The position numbers and the translations under genes were made by a program. This document shows positions 1-7,826 of a DNA stretch of 35,181 nt, piece by piece (positions within the stretch are counted from its first letter, which is position 1; each line of letters opens with the position of its first letter). The notes beneath the pieces are model-generated. The model worked only from the letters and a program-made list of their open reading frames with translations, ran no database searches and was not told the origin of the DNA. The DNA comes from Natronomonas sp. CBA1123 (GTDB lineage Archaea; Halobacteriota; Halobacteria; Halobacteriales; Haloarculaceae). The DNA is taken from positions 1-35,181 of the forward strand of contig NZ_WPCC01000032.1 in NCBI RefSeq assembly GCF_009741925.1, written 5' to 3'.

Positions 1-1
1 G

Positions 2-661
2 GTGGTCGGGTTGGGTGCCACACTCGCCGGCTGTTCGGGGTCCGGGGACGGCGAGGAAGCGGTCGGTGAGGTGACGCCCGCCCCGGTCCCGAAGTCAGCG
101 GGCGGGGCCGCCTACCCGGACGCCTACCCCGGCGTCGACAGCGCACGGCGGACGCCGCGGCCGGTAGGGACGCTCGAACTGGAACCGACGCGCGGCGAGA
201 GCGTCTTCGACGGCACGGACGCGACGCTGACGCCGATAGCGAATCGGGCGATTCCGGAACTCGCCGTCTCGGCGCGGGCCTTCGACGCGCCGCCGACTGC
301 AGAGCGCCTCGACGTCGACTTCCTCTCGTCGCGCAACGTCGTGGCCGGCAACGAAGCGACGACGTACGACGACCCGGCGGCGTTCGTGAGAGAGACGGAT
401 TTCGAGCACTCGGCGCTGGTCGTGGTGGTCGTCGGCGTCGCGGCGGTTCCAGCCCGCCTGTCGGTGACTGCCGGCGGCCGAACTGCCGCGGGACGGCTCT
501 ACATCGAGACGACGCTCCGAACCGGGAGTTGGGAGGAACTCGCCACGACCATCGCACTGGCCCGCGTCCGGACGGCGGGCGTCGAAGAACTGCTCTTGGA
601 CTGTACGTACGAGCGCTTCGGTGAGAACCCTGTTCGTGGCGTGTACGTCGACCGTGATTGA
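2..661 (+). CDS. Lipoprotein of unknown function, 5' end cut by window
   Basis: About 219 residues are visible. The first residues (VGLGATLAGC followed by Ser/Gly/Asp) are the end of a lipoprotein signal peptide with a lipobox LAGC, so the true start almost certainly lies before base 1 and the GTG at base 2 is not the real start. The expected missing part is a short n-region, often a twin-arginine motif in haloarchaea. After the lipidated Cys comes a Gly/Ser/Glu/Pro linker, then a compact soluble domain with a hydrophobic strand of consecutive valines (about residues 139-148). I recognise no family. It is probably anchored outside the membrane. It is separated from hemC by a 119-base gap carrying an AT-rich element, so it is unlikely to share a transcript-level function with the tetrapyrrole genes. 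Confidence 0.7.
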   Translation: MVGLGATLAGCSGSGDGEEAVGEVTPAPVPKSAGGAAYPDAYPGVDSARRTPRPVGTLELEPTRGESVFDGTDATLTPIANRAIPELAVSARAFDAPPTAERLDVDFLSSRNVVAGNEATTYDDPAAFVRETDFEHSALVVVVVGVAAVPARLSVTAGGRTAAGRLYIETTLRTGSWEELATTIALARVRTAGVEELLLDCTYERFGENPVRGVYVDRD

Positions 662-663
662 GT

Positions 664-693
664 CGATTTCGTATATCGAATAGTAGTTTATTA
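664..693 (+). repeat. Intergenic 30-bp AT-rich element, copy A
   Basis: This element lies between the lipoprotein gene and hemC. It aligns without gaps to 8594-8623 read on the minus strand, with 23 of 30 positions identical, and more loosely to 7746-7775. The shared skeleton is CGATT, then TCGAATAG, then GTTTAT and A at the end. Its left part contains an inverted repeat TTCG-TATAT-CGAA (668-680). It could be a regulator site or an upstream promoter element; the function is inferred. Confidence 0.5.
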
Positions 694-699
694 CAGCGA

Positions 700-716
700 G
701 AGCGGGAGTTCCGCTC
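700..716 (+). other. Short inverted repeat upstream of hemC
   Basis: GAGCGG and CCGCTC are perfect 6-bp arms around a 5-base spacer. The site is 65 bases before the hemC ATG. It could be an operator or a weak hairpin. Nothing else in the sequence decides between these. Confidence 0.3.
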
Positions 717-780
717 GAGACACGAAATCGCGCCAAAGAAAGCCGAAGGGCGTTTCAACCGCCGCGACCCACCTTCGAGT

Positions 781-1839
781 ATGACTGAGACGATTCGGCT
801 GGCGACACGGGGGTCTGACCTCGCGTTGCGACAGGCCCAAGCGGTGGCCCAGCGCCTGCAGAACCGCAGACGCGACGTGGAGCTAGTCGAGGTATCGACG
901 ACCGGCGACGAGGTGCGCGACGAGTTGATTCACCGACTCGGCAAAACGGGGGCGTTCGTCCGCAGCCTCGACGAGAAGGTCATCGACGGCGAGGTGGACG
1001 CTGCCGTACACTCGATGAAGGACATGCCGACGGAGTTCCCCGAGGAGTTGGTCGTCGCGGGCGTCCCAGAGCGGGCCTCACCTCTCGACCTCCTGTTGAC
1101 GCCCGATGGGGCCACCCTCGAGGACCTGCCGAGCGGGGCGACGGTCGGCACCTCGAGCTTGCGGCGAAAAGCCCAGCTGTTGGCCGAGCGTCCGGACCTC
1201 GACGTACAGCCCCTTCGCGGTAATGTCGACACCCGAGTTCAGAAGCTACTCGCACCGGGGTTACAGGCCGAACACGAACGGCGGATGGACGCCGAAACCG
1301 AGGAATCGGACACCTCCTACGACCGCACCGCAGAGGAGTGGTTCGACGACCTCACGGAGTTCGAACGGCAGGCGCTCGGCCGGGAGGTCGAGACGCGATT
1401 CGACGCCATCGTCCTCGCGGAGGCCGGCCTCGAACGCAGCGACTTGCTCGATTCCGTCGACCACGAACGCCTCGGGTCGTCGTTCGTTCCGGCGCCGGGA
1501 CAGGGCGCCCTCGCGGTCACCGCCCGCGACGGCGAGATTGCGCAGACGATTAACCACGAACTCGACCACCCACGAACGCGCGTCGAGACCACCGTCGAGC
1601 GGACGATTCTGGGGACGCTGGGTGGTGGCTGTGTCGCTCCGGTCGGCATCCACGCAGTCATCCAAGGGGAGTACGTCCACGCGAAGGTCCGGGTACTCTC
1701 ACAGGACGGCACCGAGGAGATATCGGCCACGCGCGATTTGCCGGTCGAAACCCATCCCGAAGCAGCCCGGGAGTTCGCCGAGGGGTTAGCCGAGGAGGGT
1801 GCGGCCGAACTCATCGAACGCGCCCGGAGGGAGACGTGA
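781..1839 (+). CDS. hemC: Hydroxymethylbilane synthase (porphobilinogen deaminase)
   Basis: This cytoplasmic enzyme condenses four porphobilinogens into hydroxymethylbilane, the linear precursor of all tetrapyrroles. The N-terminal TRGSDLALRQA, the VHSMKDMPTE loop, GTSSLRRKAQL and LRGNVDTR motifs are all present. The dipyrromethane-cofactor cysteine is Cys284 in LGGGCVAPVG. The ATG at 781 gives 352 residues and begins right at the conserved domain; the reading frame is open upstream to 658 but that part looks non-coding. About 45-48 extra residues, rich in Glu/Asp/Arg (about 157-204), sit between NVDTR and RFDAIVLAEAGL, where bacterial enzymes have a short loop. The stop overlaps the start of the next gene by 3 bases, indicating a translationally coupled operon with the methyltransferase and hemD. 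Confidence 0.96.
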   Translation: MTETIRLATRGSDLALRQAQAVAQRLQNRRRDVELVEVSTTGDEVRDELIHRLGKTGAFVRSLDEKVIDGEVDAAVHSMKDMPTEFPEELVVAGVPERASPLDLLLTPDGATLEDLPSGATVGTSSLRRKAQLLAERPDLDVQPLRGNVDTRVQKLLAPGLQAEHERRMDAETEESDTSYDRTAEEWFDDLTEFERQALGREVETRFDAIVLAEAGLERSDLLDSVDHERLGSSFVPAPGQGALAVTARDGEIAQTINHELDHPRTRVETTVERTILGTLGGGCVAPVGIHAVIQGEYVHAKVRVLSQDGTEEISATRDLPVETHPEAAREFAEGLAEEGAAELIERARRET

Positions 1840-2609
1840 CCGGGAAAGTGTACCTCGTCGGGAGCGGCCCCGGAGACCCCGAACTCCTGACGGTGAAAGC
1901 CCGACGGCTCATCGACGAGGCGGACGTGGTGCTTCACGACAAGCTCCCGGGTCCCGAGATACTGTCGTCTATTCCGGCGGAGAAACGCGAGGACGTGGGG
2001 AAACGCGCCGGCGGCGAGTGGACGCCACAGGAGTACACGAACAAGCGGTTGGTCGAACTCGCCGAGGAGGGAAAGACCGTCGTCCGACTCAAGGGCGGCG
2101 ACCCCTTCGTCTTCGGCCGTGGCGGCGAGGAAGCCGAACATCTGGCCGAAAACGAGATTCCCTTCGAGTACGTTCCCGGCGTGACGAGCGCCATCGCCGG
2201 GGCCGGCGTCGCCGGCATCCCCGTGACCCACCGCGAACACACGTCATCGGTGTCGTTCGTCACCGGCCACGAGGACCCCACGAAAGACGAGTCCGCAATC
2301 GACTGGACCGCGCTGGCAGAGACCGGCGGCACGCTCGTCGTTCTGATGGGCGTCGGGAAACTCCCGCTGTACACCGACGAACTGCTGGCGGCCGGTATGG
2401 ACCCGGAAACGCCGGTCGCACTGGTCGAGCGGGCGACCTGGCCCGACCAGCGAGTCGCCGTCGGCACGCTGGAAACGATTGTCGACGTTCGCGACGACGC
2501 CGATATCGAACCGCCGGCGATTACCGTCATCGGCGGCGTCGCGGCGACGAGAGAGCGCGTACTGGCGTTTCTGGAGAACGAACCAGATTCGGGAAAGAAC
2601 ACTCAATAA
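1836..2609 (+). CDS. cobA: Uroporphyrinogen-III C-methyltransferase (SUMT)
   Basis: This enzyme transfers two methyl groups from S-adenosylmethionine to uroporphyrinogen III, giving precorrin-2 for siroheme, cobalamin and the archaeal heme route. It has 257 residues, the normal length for a stand-alone SUMT. The family signatures are GSGPGDPELLT (residues 9-19), KGGDPFVFGRGGEE (about 87-100), the PGVTSAIAG segment and the GHEDP motif. It starts with GTG at 1836 inside the end of hemC (GTGA overlap). A strong Shine-Dalgarno sequence, GGAGG at 1826-1830, sits five bases upstream and supports this start. hemD follows after 57 bases. Other methyltransferases of the CobA/CysG family share these motifs, but the context with hemC and hemD makes SUMT the best call. 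Confidence 0.95.
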   Translation: MTGKVYLVGSGPGDPELLTVKARRLIDEADVVLHDKLPGPEILSSIPAEKREDVGKRAGGEWTPQEYTNKRLVELAEEGKTVVRLKGGDPFVFGRGGEEAEHLAENEIPFEYVPGVTSAIAGAGVAGIPVTHREHTSSVSFVTGHEDPTKDESAIDWTALAETGGTLVVLMGVGKLPLYTDELLAAGMDPETPVALVERATWPDQRVAVGTLETIVDVRDDADIEPPAITVIGGVAATRERVLAFLENEPDSGKNTQ

Positions 2610-2666
2610 ACCACATGCTACGATATCAAATCCGAGCTAACGGAACTGCTGGAGGCCGAGTGAGCC

Positions 2667-3398
2667 ATGTCTGAGACGGTCGCGTTCTTCCGCCCGGACG
2701 ACGAGCGAGCGGCCGAGGCGGCCGAAATCGTCCGCTCACTCGGCGGAGAGCCGCTTTCGGACCCGATGTTGACCGTCGAACCGGCCGGCGAGACACCGCG
2801 GAGGGACGCGGAGCTTACCGTACTGACGAGCAAGACCGGCGTCGAGCTGGCCGCCGACGCCGGGTGGGAACCGGGTGGCGAAATCGTCGCCATCGGCTCC
2901 GGGACCGCTGAGGCGCTGGAACGGGCAGGATACAGCGTCGACCGTATTCCCGAACAGTACTCCTCGTCGGGCCTCGTCGAGGAGCTCCGGGCCGACGCTC
3001 CCGGCGCCCGAATCGAGGTCGCCCGCTCGGACCACGGGTCGCCGGTGCTCACCGACGGCCTCGAAGCCGCGGGTGCGTACGTCCACGAGACGGTGTTGTA
3101 CCGTCTCCGTCGGCCACCGGAAGCCGGTGTCTCGGCGGTCGCCGCAGCGGAGGGCCGACTCGGCGGCGCCTGTTTCACCTCCTCGCTCACGGTGGAGCAC
3201 TTCCTCGAAGCCGCCTCCGACCGGGGCATCCGGGCCGACGCCATCGAGGGACTGAACGACGCCGTCGTCGGCGCCATCGGCGAACCGACCCGCGAAACGG
3301 CCGAGAACGCGGGGATTTCCGTCGATATCGTCCCGACCGTCGCCGAGTTCGAGGCGCTGGCGGAGGCGGTCCTCACCCGGGTCGGTCCGGAGGTTTAA
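2667..3398 (+). CDS. hemD: Uroporphyrinogen-III synthase
   Basis: This enzyme cyclises hydroxymethylbilane with inversion of ring D to uroporphyrinogen III, the substrate of the gene just upstream. It has 243 residues, normal for the family, which is poorly conserved in sequence. Recognisable features are the N-terminal FFRPDDERAAEAAE strand and helix, the LTSKTGVEL segment, the central AIGSGTAEAL turn, the hinge with VHETVLYRLRR, a CFTSSLTVEHF segment and the AIGEPTRETAE segment near the C terminus. A GGAGG sequence at 2651-2655 lies 11 bases before the ATG. Its stop codon TAA is part of the TTTAAAT box that probably serves the next gene. Confidence 0.9.
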   Translation: MSETVAFFRPDDERAAEAAEIVRSLGGEPLSDPMLTVEPAGETPRRDAELTVLTSKTGVELAADAGWEPGGEIVAIGSGTAEALERAGYSVDRIPEQYSSSGLVEELRADAPGARIEVARSDHGSPVLTDGLEAAGAYVHETVLYRLRRPPEAGVSAVAAAEGRLGGACFTSSLTVEHFLEAASDRGIRADAIEGLNDAVVGAIGEPTRETAENAGISVDIVPTVAEFEALAEAVLTRVGPEV

Positions 3399-3400
3399 AT
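3393..3400 (+). promoter_or_regulatory. TATA-like box for the DHH/RecJ-like gene
   Basis: GTTTAAAT overlaps the hemD stop codon and ends 25 bases before the ATG at 3426. This spacing fits a leaderless or very short-leader haloarchaeal transcript. Confidence 0.55.
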
Positions 3401-3425
3401 CCGAGAGCGCAGTACGAACCCGTAG

Positions 3426-4853
3426 ATGGCTGCCGACGCTCCCGTCCCGGAGTTAGCGACCACCGCCACGGCGTGTGCAGAACGCCTGCTCGCCGCCGAC
3501 CGCGTGCTGTTGGCCTCCCACATCGACGCCGACGGACTGACCAGTGCCGGCGTCGCGTCGACGGCACTCGAACGCGCGTCGATTCCCTTCGAGACGGTGT
3601 TCGAAAAGCAACTGGACGCCGAGTCGATAGCCGGCATCGCCGAACGCGACTACGACACCGTGTTGTTCACCGACTTCGGCAGCGGCCAACTCGACATCAT
3701 CGCCGAACACGAGTCCGCGGGCGATTTTACACCGGTCATCGCCGACCACCACCAGCCCGCCGACGCCGACACCGAGTACCACCTCAACCCCCTGTTGGAG
3801 GGCATCAACGGCGCTTCGGAGATGTCCGGGGCCGGCGCGGCGTACGTCCTCGCGCGCGCACTCGCGACCGAGAGCGACGGCACCGCTGATAACCGCGACC
3901 TCGCGGCACTGGCGGTCGTCGGCGCCGTCGGCGACATGCAGGCCAAAAGCGGTGCACTCCACGGCGCCAACGCCACCATCGTCGCCGACGGTGTCGAGGC
4001 GGGCGTTCTCGAGGAGACGAAAGACCTCGCTGTCTACGGGAAACAGACCCGTCCGCTGCCGAAACTGCTCGAATACGCTTCCGACGTTCGGATTCCGGGC
4101 ATCACGAACGACGAACGCGGCGCCGTCTCGTTTCTCGACGACCTCGGCGTGGCGTGCCGCGAGGAAGGGAACTGGAAGCGGTGGGTCGACCTCACCGACG
4201 ACGAACGCCAGTCGGTCGCCAGCGCACTCGTCCAACACGCCGTCAAGCGCGGCGTTCCCGCCTTCAAAATCGACCGCCTCGTCGGAACGACTTACATCCT
4301 TCGTGAGGAGGAGGTCGGAACGGAACTCCGAGATGCGAGCGAGTTCTCGACGCTGCTCAACGCCACCGCGCGGTACGAACGCGCCGACGTTGGGTTGGCG
4401 GTGTGTCTCGGCGACCGCGGTGAGGCGCTCGAACGCGCCCGAGAACTCCTGCGAAACCACCGCCGGAACCTCTCGGAGGGCATCGAGTGGGTCGAACAGC
4501 AGGGTGTCGAACAGGAAGACCACCTCCAGTGGTTCGACGCCGGCGACGAGATTCGCGAGACCATCGTGGGCATCATCGCCGGGATGTCGATGGGCGCCGA
4601 CGGCGTCTCCCGGAACCGACCCATCGTCGCCTTCGCTCGCAAGAACGACGAGGAGACGAAGGTCTCCGGCCGGGGAACCGGGGGCCTCGTGAGCGAGGGG
4701 CTGGACCTCTCGGTCGTGATGAAAGAGGCGAGTCAGAAAGCGGGCGGCGACGGCGGGGGCCACGACGTGGCCGCTGGGGCGACGATTCCAGCCGGCACCG
4801 AGGAGACCTTCATCGAACACGCCGACCGCATCGTCGGCGAGCAGTTGGGGTGA
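3426..4853 (+). CDS. DHH-family phosphoesterase, RecJ-like exonuclease
   Basis: A 475-residue protein of the DHH/DHHA1 superfamily, probably a manganese-dependent single-strand-specific nuclease like archaeal RecJ/GAN. The DHH domain shows motif I HIDADG (Asp34, Asp36), motif II TDFGSG, motif III IADHHQ (about residues 105-110) and motif IV GAVGDMQ. The C-terminal DHHA1 substrate-binding domain ends in GGDGGGHDVAAG (about 440-452). Archaeal relatives associate with GINS and CMG helicase or act in repair and RNA turnover, so the substrate cannot be settled from sequence. It has its own TATA-like box inside the end of hemD and is not obviously linked to tetrapyrrole synthesis. Confidence 0.88.
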   Translation: MAADAPVPELATTATACAERLLAADRVLLASHIDADGLTSAGVASTALERASIPFETVFEKQLDAESIAGIAERDYDTVLFTDFGSGQLDIIAEHESAGDFTPVIADHHQPADADTEYHLNPLLEGINGASEMSGAGAAYVLARALATESDGTADNRDLAALAVVGAVGDMQAKSGALHGANATIVADGVEAGVLEETKDLAVYGKQTRPLPKLLEYASDVRIPGITNDERGAVSFLDDLGVACREEGNWKRWVDLTDDERQSVASALVQHAVKRGVPAFKIDRLVGTTYILREEEVGTELRDASEFSTLLNATARYERADVGLAVCLGDRGEALERARELLRNHRRNLSEGIEWVEQQGVEQEDHLQWFDAGDEIRETIVGIIAGMSMGADGVSRNRPIVAFARKNDEETKVSGRGTGGLVSEGLDLSVVMKEASQKAGGDGGGHDVAAGATIPAGTEETFIEHADRIVGEQLG

Positions 4854-4908
4854 CCGACTCGGCGAGAGCCAGAGGATACTTCAGTTTCCTGGGAATAGCC
4901 GCCCCTGA

Positions 4909-5970
4909 ATGACCCCACTGGAGATATCGCTCCGATTAGTCGCTGGCGTGTTGCTCATTCTCGCCAACGGCTTCTTCGTCGCCATCGAGTTCGCGCTCAC
5001 ACGAGCACGACAATTTACCAGAGAGGAGTTCATCGGCGAAACAGCCGCACTCGAGCGCGCCTGGGAGATGACCCAGAGCCTCGAGATATACCTGACGACC
5101 TGTCAGGTCGGCATCACCGCCTCCAGCATCGCGGTGGGTATCGTCGCCGAACCGGCGCTGGCGGCGCTGTTCGAACCGTACTTCGAGAACACGGCGCTGG
5201 CCTCCGTCGGCGCTGGCGCCATCATCGCCTTCGGTATCATCAATCTCGTCCATCTCACCCACGGCGAACAGACGCCGACGTATCTCGGCGTCGAGCGCTC
5301 GCGGTTCGTGTGTCGATACGGCGCGACGCCGCTGTATTGGTTCAACGCACTGATTTCGCCGATAATCACCCTCGGAGACTGGGTGGCGAAGGCGACGCTG
5401 AAACTGTTCGGCATCGAGATGACCGGCGCGTGGCTGGAGACCGAAGAGGATGTCCTCGAGAGCCGTGCGGACCTCCGGAACCGCATCGACACCCTACTGG
5501 ACGAGGGCGACCTCAACGACGAGCGCCGCGAGGAGGTCCTCAACGCCTTGGCGGTGGATGAACTCCCGGTTAGCGACATCATGGTCGACCCGGAAGACAT
5601 CATCGCGCTGTCGACGACTGATTCGATAGAGGAGAATCTCGAACGCATCCGGGAGACGCCACACACCCGATTCCCGCTCCTTGGCGAGGACCCCACCGAC
5701 TTCCGCGGCATCGTCTACGCGCCATCGATTCTGAACAACATCGAGCGCCTACAGGCCGAGGAGGTCGCCTTCGAGGACATCGCCGCACCGCCGATGACCC
5801 TCGCCGCCGACACGAGCATCAGCGACGCCTTCGACCAGTTTCAGGCCGAAGGGCAGGAACTCGCCTTGGTGTTACGGGACGGCGAAGTCGTCGGCTTGAT
5901 GACCGCCACCGACGCCCTCGAAGCCGTCATGGGCGAACTCGAGGACCCACTGGACGAAGCCCACGGGTAG
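4909..5970 (+). CDS. CNNM-domain membrane protein with CBS pair (CorC/HlyC-like)
   Basis: 353 residues. The N-terminal half is a CNNM (DUF21) transmembrane domain. Its first helix is about residues 5-25, and the family pattern ANGFFVAIEFALTRAR follows. The TTCQVGITASSIAVG segment and further helices reach about residue 160, including HGEQTPTYLGVER. An acidic linker leads to two CBS motifs (about 220-345), each with a PVSDIMV- or PPMTLAAD-like start. Family members are linked to magnesium/divalent cation efflux (MpfA, CNNM), with CBS sensing nucleotides. The C-terminal CorC_HlyC domain of most bacterial homologues is absent. The ATG at 4909 begins directly before the first helix. The transported ion is inferred only. 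Confidence 0.88.
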   Translation: MTPLEISLRLVAGVLLILANGFFVAIEFALTRARQFTREEFIGETAALERAWEMTQSLEIYLTTCQVGITASSIAVGIVAEPALAALFEPYFENTALASVGAGAIIAFGIINLVHLTHGEQTPTYLGVERSRFVCRYGATPLYWFNALISPIITLGDWVAKATLKLFGIEMTGAWLETEEDVLESRADLRNRIDTLLDEGDLNDERREEVLNALAVDELPVSDIMVDPEDIIALSTTDSIEENLERIRETPHTRFPLLGEDPTDFRGIVYAPSILNNIERLQAEEVAFEDIAAPPMTLAADTSISDAFDQFQAEGQELALVLRDGEVVGLMTATDALEAVMGELEDPLDEAHG

Positions 5971-5997
5971 CGTTTTCGGCCGGTCGGCGACCGAGCG

Positions 5998-6294
5998 TCA
6001 CGACTCCTCGTCGTCTTCCTCGTCTTTCGGTGGGCGTTTCGAGAGCCTGTCGAATCGACTCTGTGTCGTCTCTTTTCGCCGTTCCGTTTCCTCGGCGTCG
6101 TACGTCGCTTCGCTGAGTTCACCGTCGGCGACCACGATGTCGAGGACGGCATCGGCGTGGCGGGCCGGTTGCGGTAACGCCTCGGGGTCGACGAGGAGTT
6201 CCTCGAGCGCTTCGTCGTCGGATTCCGGAATCACCGCCGCGAGTCCGTCCTCGATGCGGTCGACCACCGCGACGTAGCGTCCGTCTGGAATCAT
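5998..6294 (-). CDS. DUF3006 domain protein
   Basis: 98 residues, beginning MIPDGRYVAVVDRIEDGLA, the typical opening of DUF3006, a small beta-rich domain whose genes often accompany ComEC/MBL-type secreted hydrolases. The C-terminal third is a charged tail of Arg/Lys/Glu/Asp. It starts in a TGATG overlap with the stop codon of the metallo-beta-lactamase gene upstream on the same strand, so the two are translated together. No signal peptide or membrane helix is visible, so it is likely cytoplasmic. Its biochemical role is unknown. Confidence 0.8.
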   Translation of the reverse strand: MIPDGRYVAVVDRIEDGLAAVIPESDDEALEELLVDPEALPQPARHADAVLDIVVADGELSEATYDAEETERRKETTQSRFDRLSKRPPKDEEDDEES

Positions 6295-7691
6295 CAGTAC
6301 TCCTCCGTGAGGACGCGTTCGCCCGCCGCGTTCGTGACGATTACGGTGTCGCCAGCGTTGTTCCAGACCGGGCCGTCGGCCCCCCAGTACAGTTCGGTGT
6401 CGGTGTCGGTGCCGCTGCCGGTGTAGACGGTGACCGTCCCGCCGGCCGGAAGCGTCAGTTCGGGGAACGTGTACGTTTTGTCGGCTTCGTCCCGGAGCGT
6501 CCAGCCGCCCACATCGAGCGGGCCGTCGCCGGCGTTGCGGAAGGTCACGTACTCGTCGTTGAGGTTCTCTCGGTCGTCGCCTTGGGCGTCGGCGTGAATC
6601 GTCTCGACGACCAGTTCACCCTCGGTCTCGGTGCCTCCGTCGGCCCGCGCCGTCTCTGTCGGGGTCGACGTTGTCGACGGTGCAGCCCCGATTCGGGCGC
6701 GCTCTTCGACCGGCATCGTCGCGCCGAGGTCAACCGGTGACGCGTCGCGAATCGACAGCGGGTCCGTCGGGGCGTCCGCCTGTGTTCGAACGGAGACGCC
6801 CTCGCCGTTGGTAACGAAAACAACGTTGCCGTGCGTCGCCGTCCAGTAGGTCGGTATCGCCCGCTCGGAGAACGCCTCCAGCACCTCGTCGTGTGGGTGG
6901 CCGTACTGGGAGTCGTACGCACTCGAAACGACGGCGGCCTTCGGGTCGACGGCGTCGAGCAGCGCGTCGCTGGTCGAACTACTGCTCCCGTGGTGGCCGG
7001 CCTTGTACACCGTCGAGTCCAGCCCCGAGCCGTACTCCTCGACGAGTCGTCGCTCGGCGTCCGCTTCGGCGTCACCGGTGTAGAGGAAACTCGTCGAGCC
7101 GTACGTGAGTCGGAGGACGATACTGTTCTCGTTTCGGTCCTCGCCGTCGACGTAGGGGTCGGGCGGCCCGAGCACTTCGGTTTCGACGCCGTCGAACGGA
7201 ATCGAATCGCCCGCCCGTGTCTCGTACAGCGTCACGTCGTGGCGTTCGATGGCGTCGAGATACTCACCGTAGGTGGCGGTGCTGGCAGCGATACCTGGGT
7301 CGTACACCGCGCCGATACCGTCGGCTTCGGTCTCGAAGTACTCGATGACGGCCGCGTTGCCGCCGATGTGGTCGGCGTCGTTGTGCGACGTGACGAGATA
7401 GTCGATGCGGTCGATGTCCTGTCGCTGGAGGTAGTCGATGACGTACTCGCCGTCGTCGTTGTAGTGGCCGGTGTCGATGAGCATCGTCTCCCCCGTCGGG
7501 CCGACGACGAGCGTACTCACCGACTGGCCGACGTTGATGTTGTGGACGGCGACGGTTCCGTTGGTCGAGATGCTACCGGGCTCCGGCGTCGGTGTCGAAT
7601 CGTCCTCGACGGAGACGGGTGCGGCCGAACACCCGGCGAGGACGACCGCACAGACGAGGAAAACGGCTGCGAGCGGACGAACGGTTGACAC
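6294..7691 (-). CDS. ComEC-type metallo-beta-lactamase lipoprotein with lamin-tail domain
   Basis: The chosen start is GTG at 7691 (MSTVRPLAAV..., 465 residues). It gives a compact lipoprotein signal ending in the lipobox LAGC. A TTG at 7748 in the same frame would add 19 residues and is less likely. After a Thr/Pro linker comes the MBL domain of the ComEC/Rec2 C-terminal type, with the metal site SHNDADHIGG and later GDAE and AGHHGSSSSTSD motifs. A low-complexity Thr linker leads to a C-terminal lamin-tail domain of about 110 residues (FRNAGDGPLDVGGWTLRD, then WNNAGDTVIV). The protein should be an extracellular, lipid-anchored phosphodiesterase/nuclease-like hydrolase. A role in DNA processing is known for ComEC relatives but is only inferred here. 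The stop overlaps the DUF3006 start. Confidence 0.88.
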   Translation of the reverse strand: MSTVRPLAAVFLVCAVVLAGCSAAPVSVEDDSTPTPEPGSISTNGTVAVHNINVGQSVSTLVVGPTGETMLIDTGHYNDDGEYVIDYLQRQDIDRIDYLVTSHNDADHIGGNAAVIEYFETEADGIGAVYDPGIAASTATYGEYLDAIERHDVTLYETRAGDSIPFDGVETEVLGPPDPYVDGEDRNENSIVLRLTYGSTSFLYTGDAEADAERRLVEEYGSGLDSTVYKAGHHGSSSSTSDALLDAVDPKAAVVSSAYDSQYGHPHDEVLEAFSERAIPTYWTATHGNVVFVTNGEGVSVRTQADAPTDPLSIRDASPVDLGATMPVEERARIGAAPSTTSTPTETARADGGTETEGELVVETIHADAQGDDRENLNDEYVTFRNAGDGPLDVGGWTLRDEADKTYTFPELTLPAGGTVTVYTGSGTDTDTELYWGADGPVWNNAGDTVIVTNAAGERVLTEEY

Positions 7692-7745
7692 GGCGATTCG
7701 TTCGAGCGGGAGGTGTATAGATGCGTGGGTCGAACCGACGAGTGT

Positions 7746-7775
7746 CAATTCGATATCCCGATATACGGTTTATCG
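7746..7775 (+). repeat. Intergenic 30-bp AT-rich element, copy C
   Basis: It lies between the divergent MBL-lipoprotein and crotonase genes. It aligns with the minus-strand reading of 8594-8623 at 22 of 30 positions, including the final CGGTTTATC. It holds an inverted repeat ATATC-CC-GATAT (7753-7764). It is placed 20 bases before the crotonase TATA-like box, suggesting a regulator or upstream promoter element. Function is inferred. Confidence 0.45.
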
Positions 7776-7794
7776 CGTTCGATTGGCGCCACTC

Positions 7795-7802
7795 TTTTTA
7801 TA
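7795..7802 (+). promoter_or_regulatory. TATA-like box for the crotonase gene
   Basis: TTTTTATA ends 24 bases before the ATG at 7827, as expected for a leaderless transcript. It supports that start over the longer open frame beginning at 7713. Confidence 0.6.
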
Positions 7803-7826
7803 CTGCCATCGGTCGGTTCGTGGGCT

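Noticed and set aside
658-780. Upstream extension of hemC
   Set aside because: The frame is open, but the residues do not resemble HemC and the DNA contains the AT-rich element and inverted repeat typical of a promoter.
2610-2652. In-frame coding-like extension (DIKSELTELLEAE) after the methyltransferase stop codon
   Set aside because: It would suggest stop read-through, but it is only 17 codons long, has no start codon of its own and no family support. The protein already has normal SUMT length. It is probably chance in the spacer before hemD.
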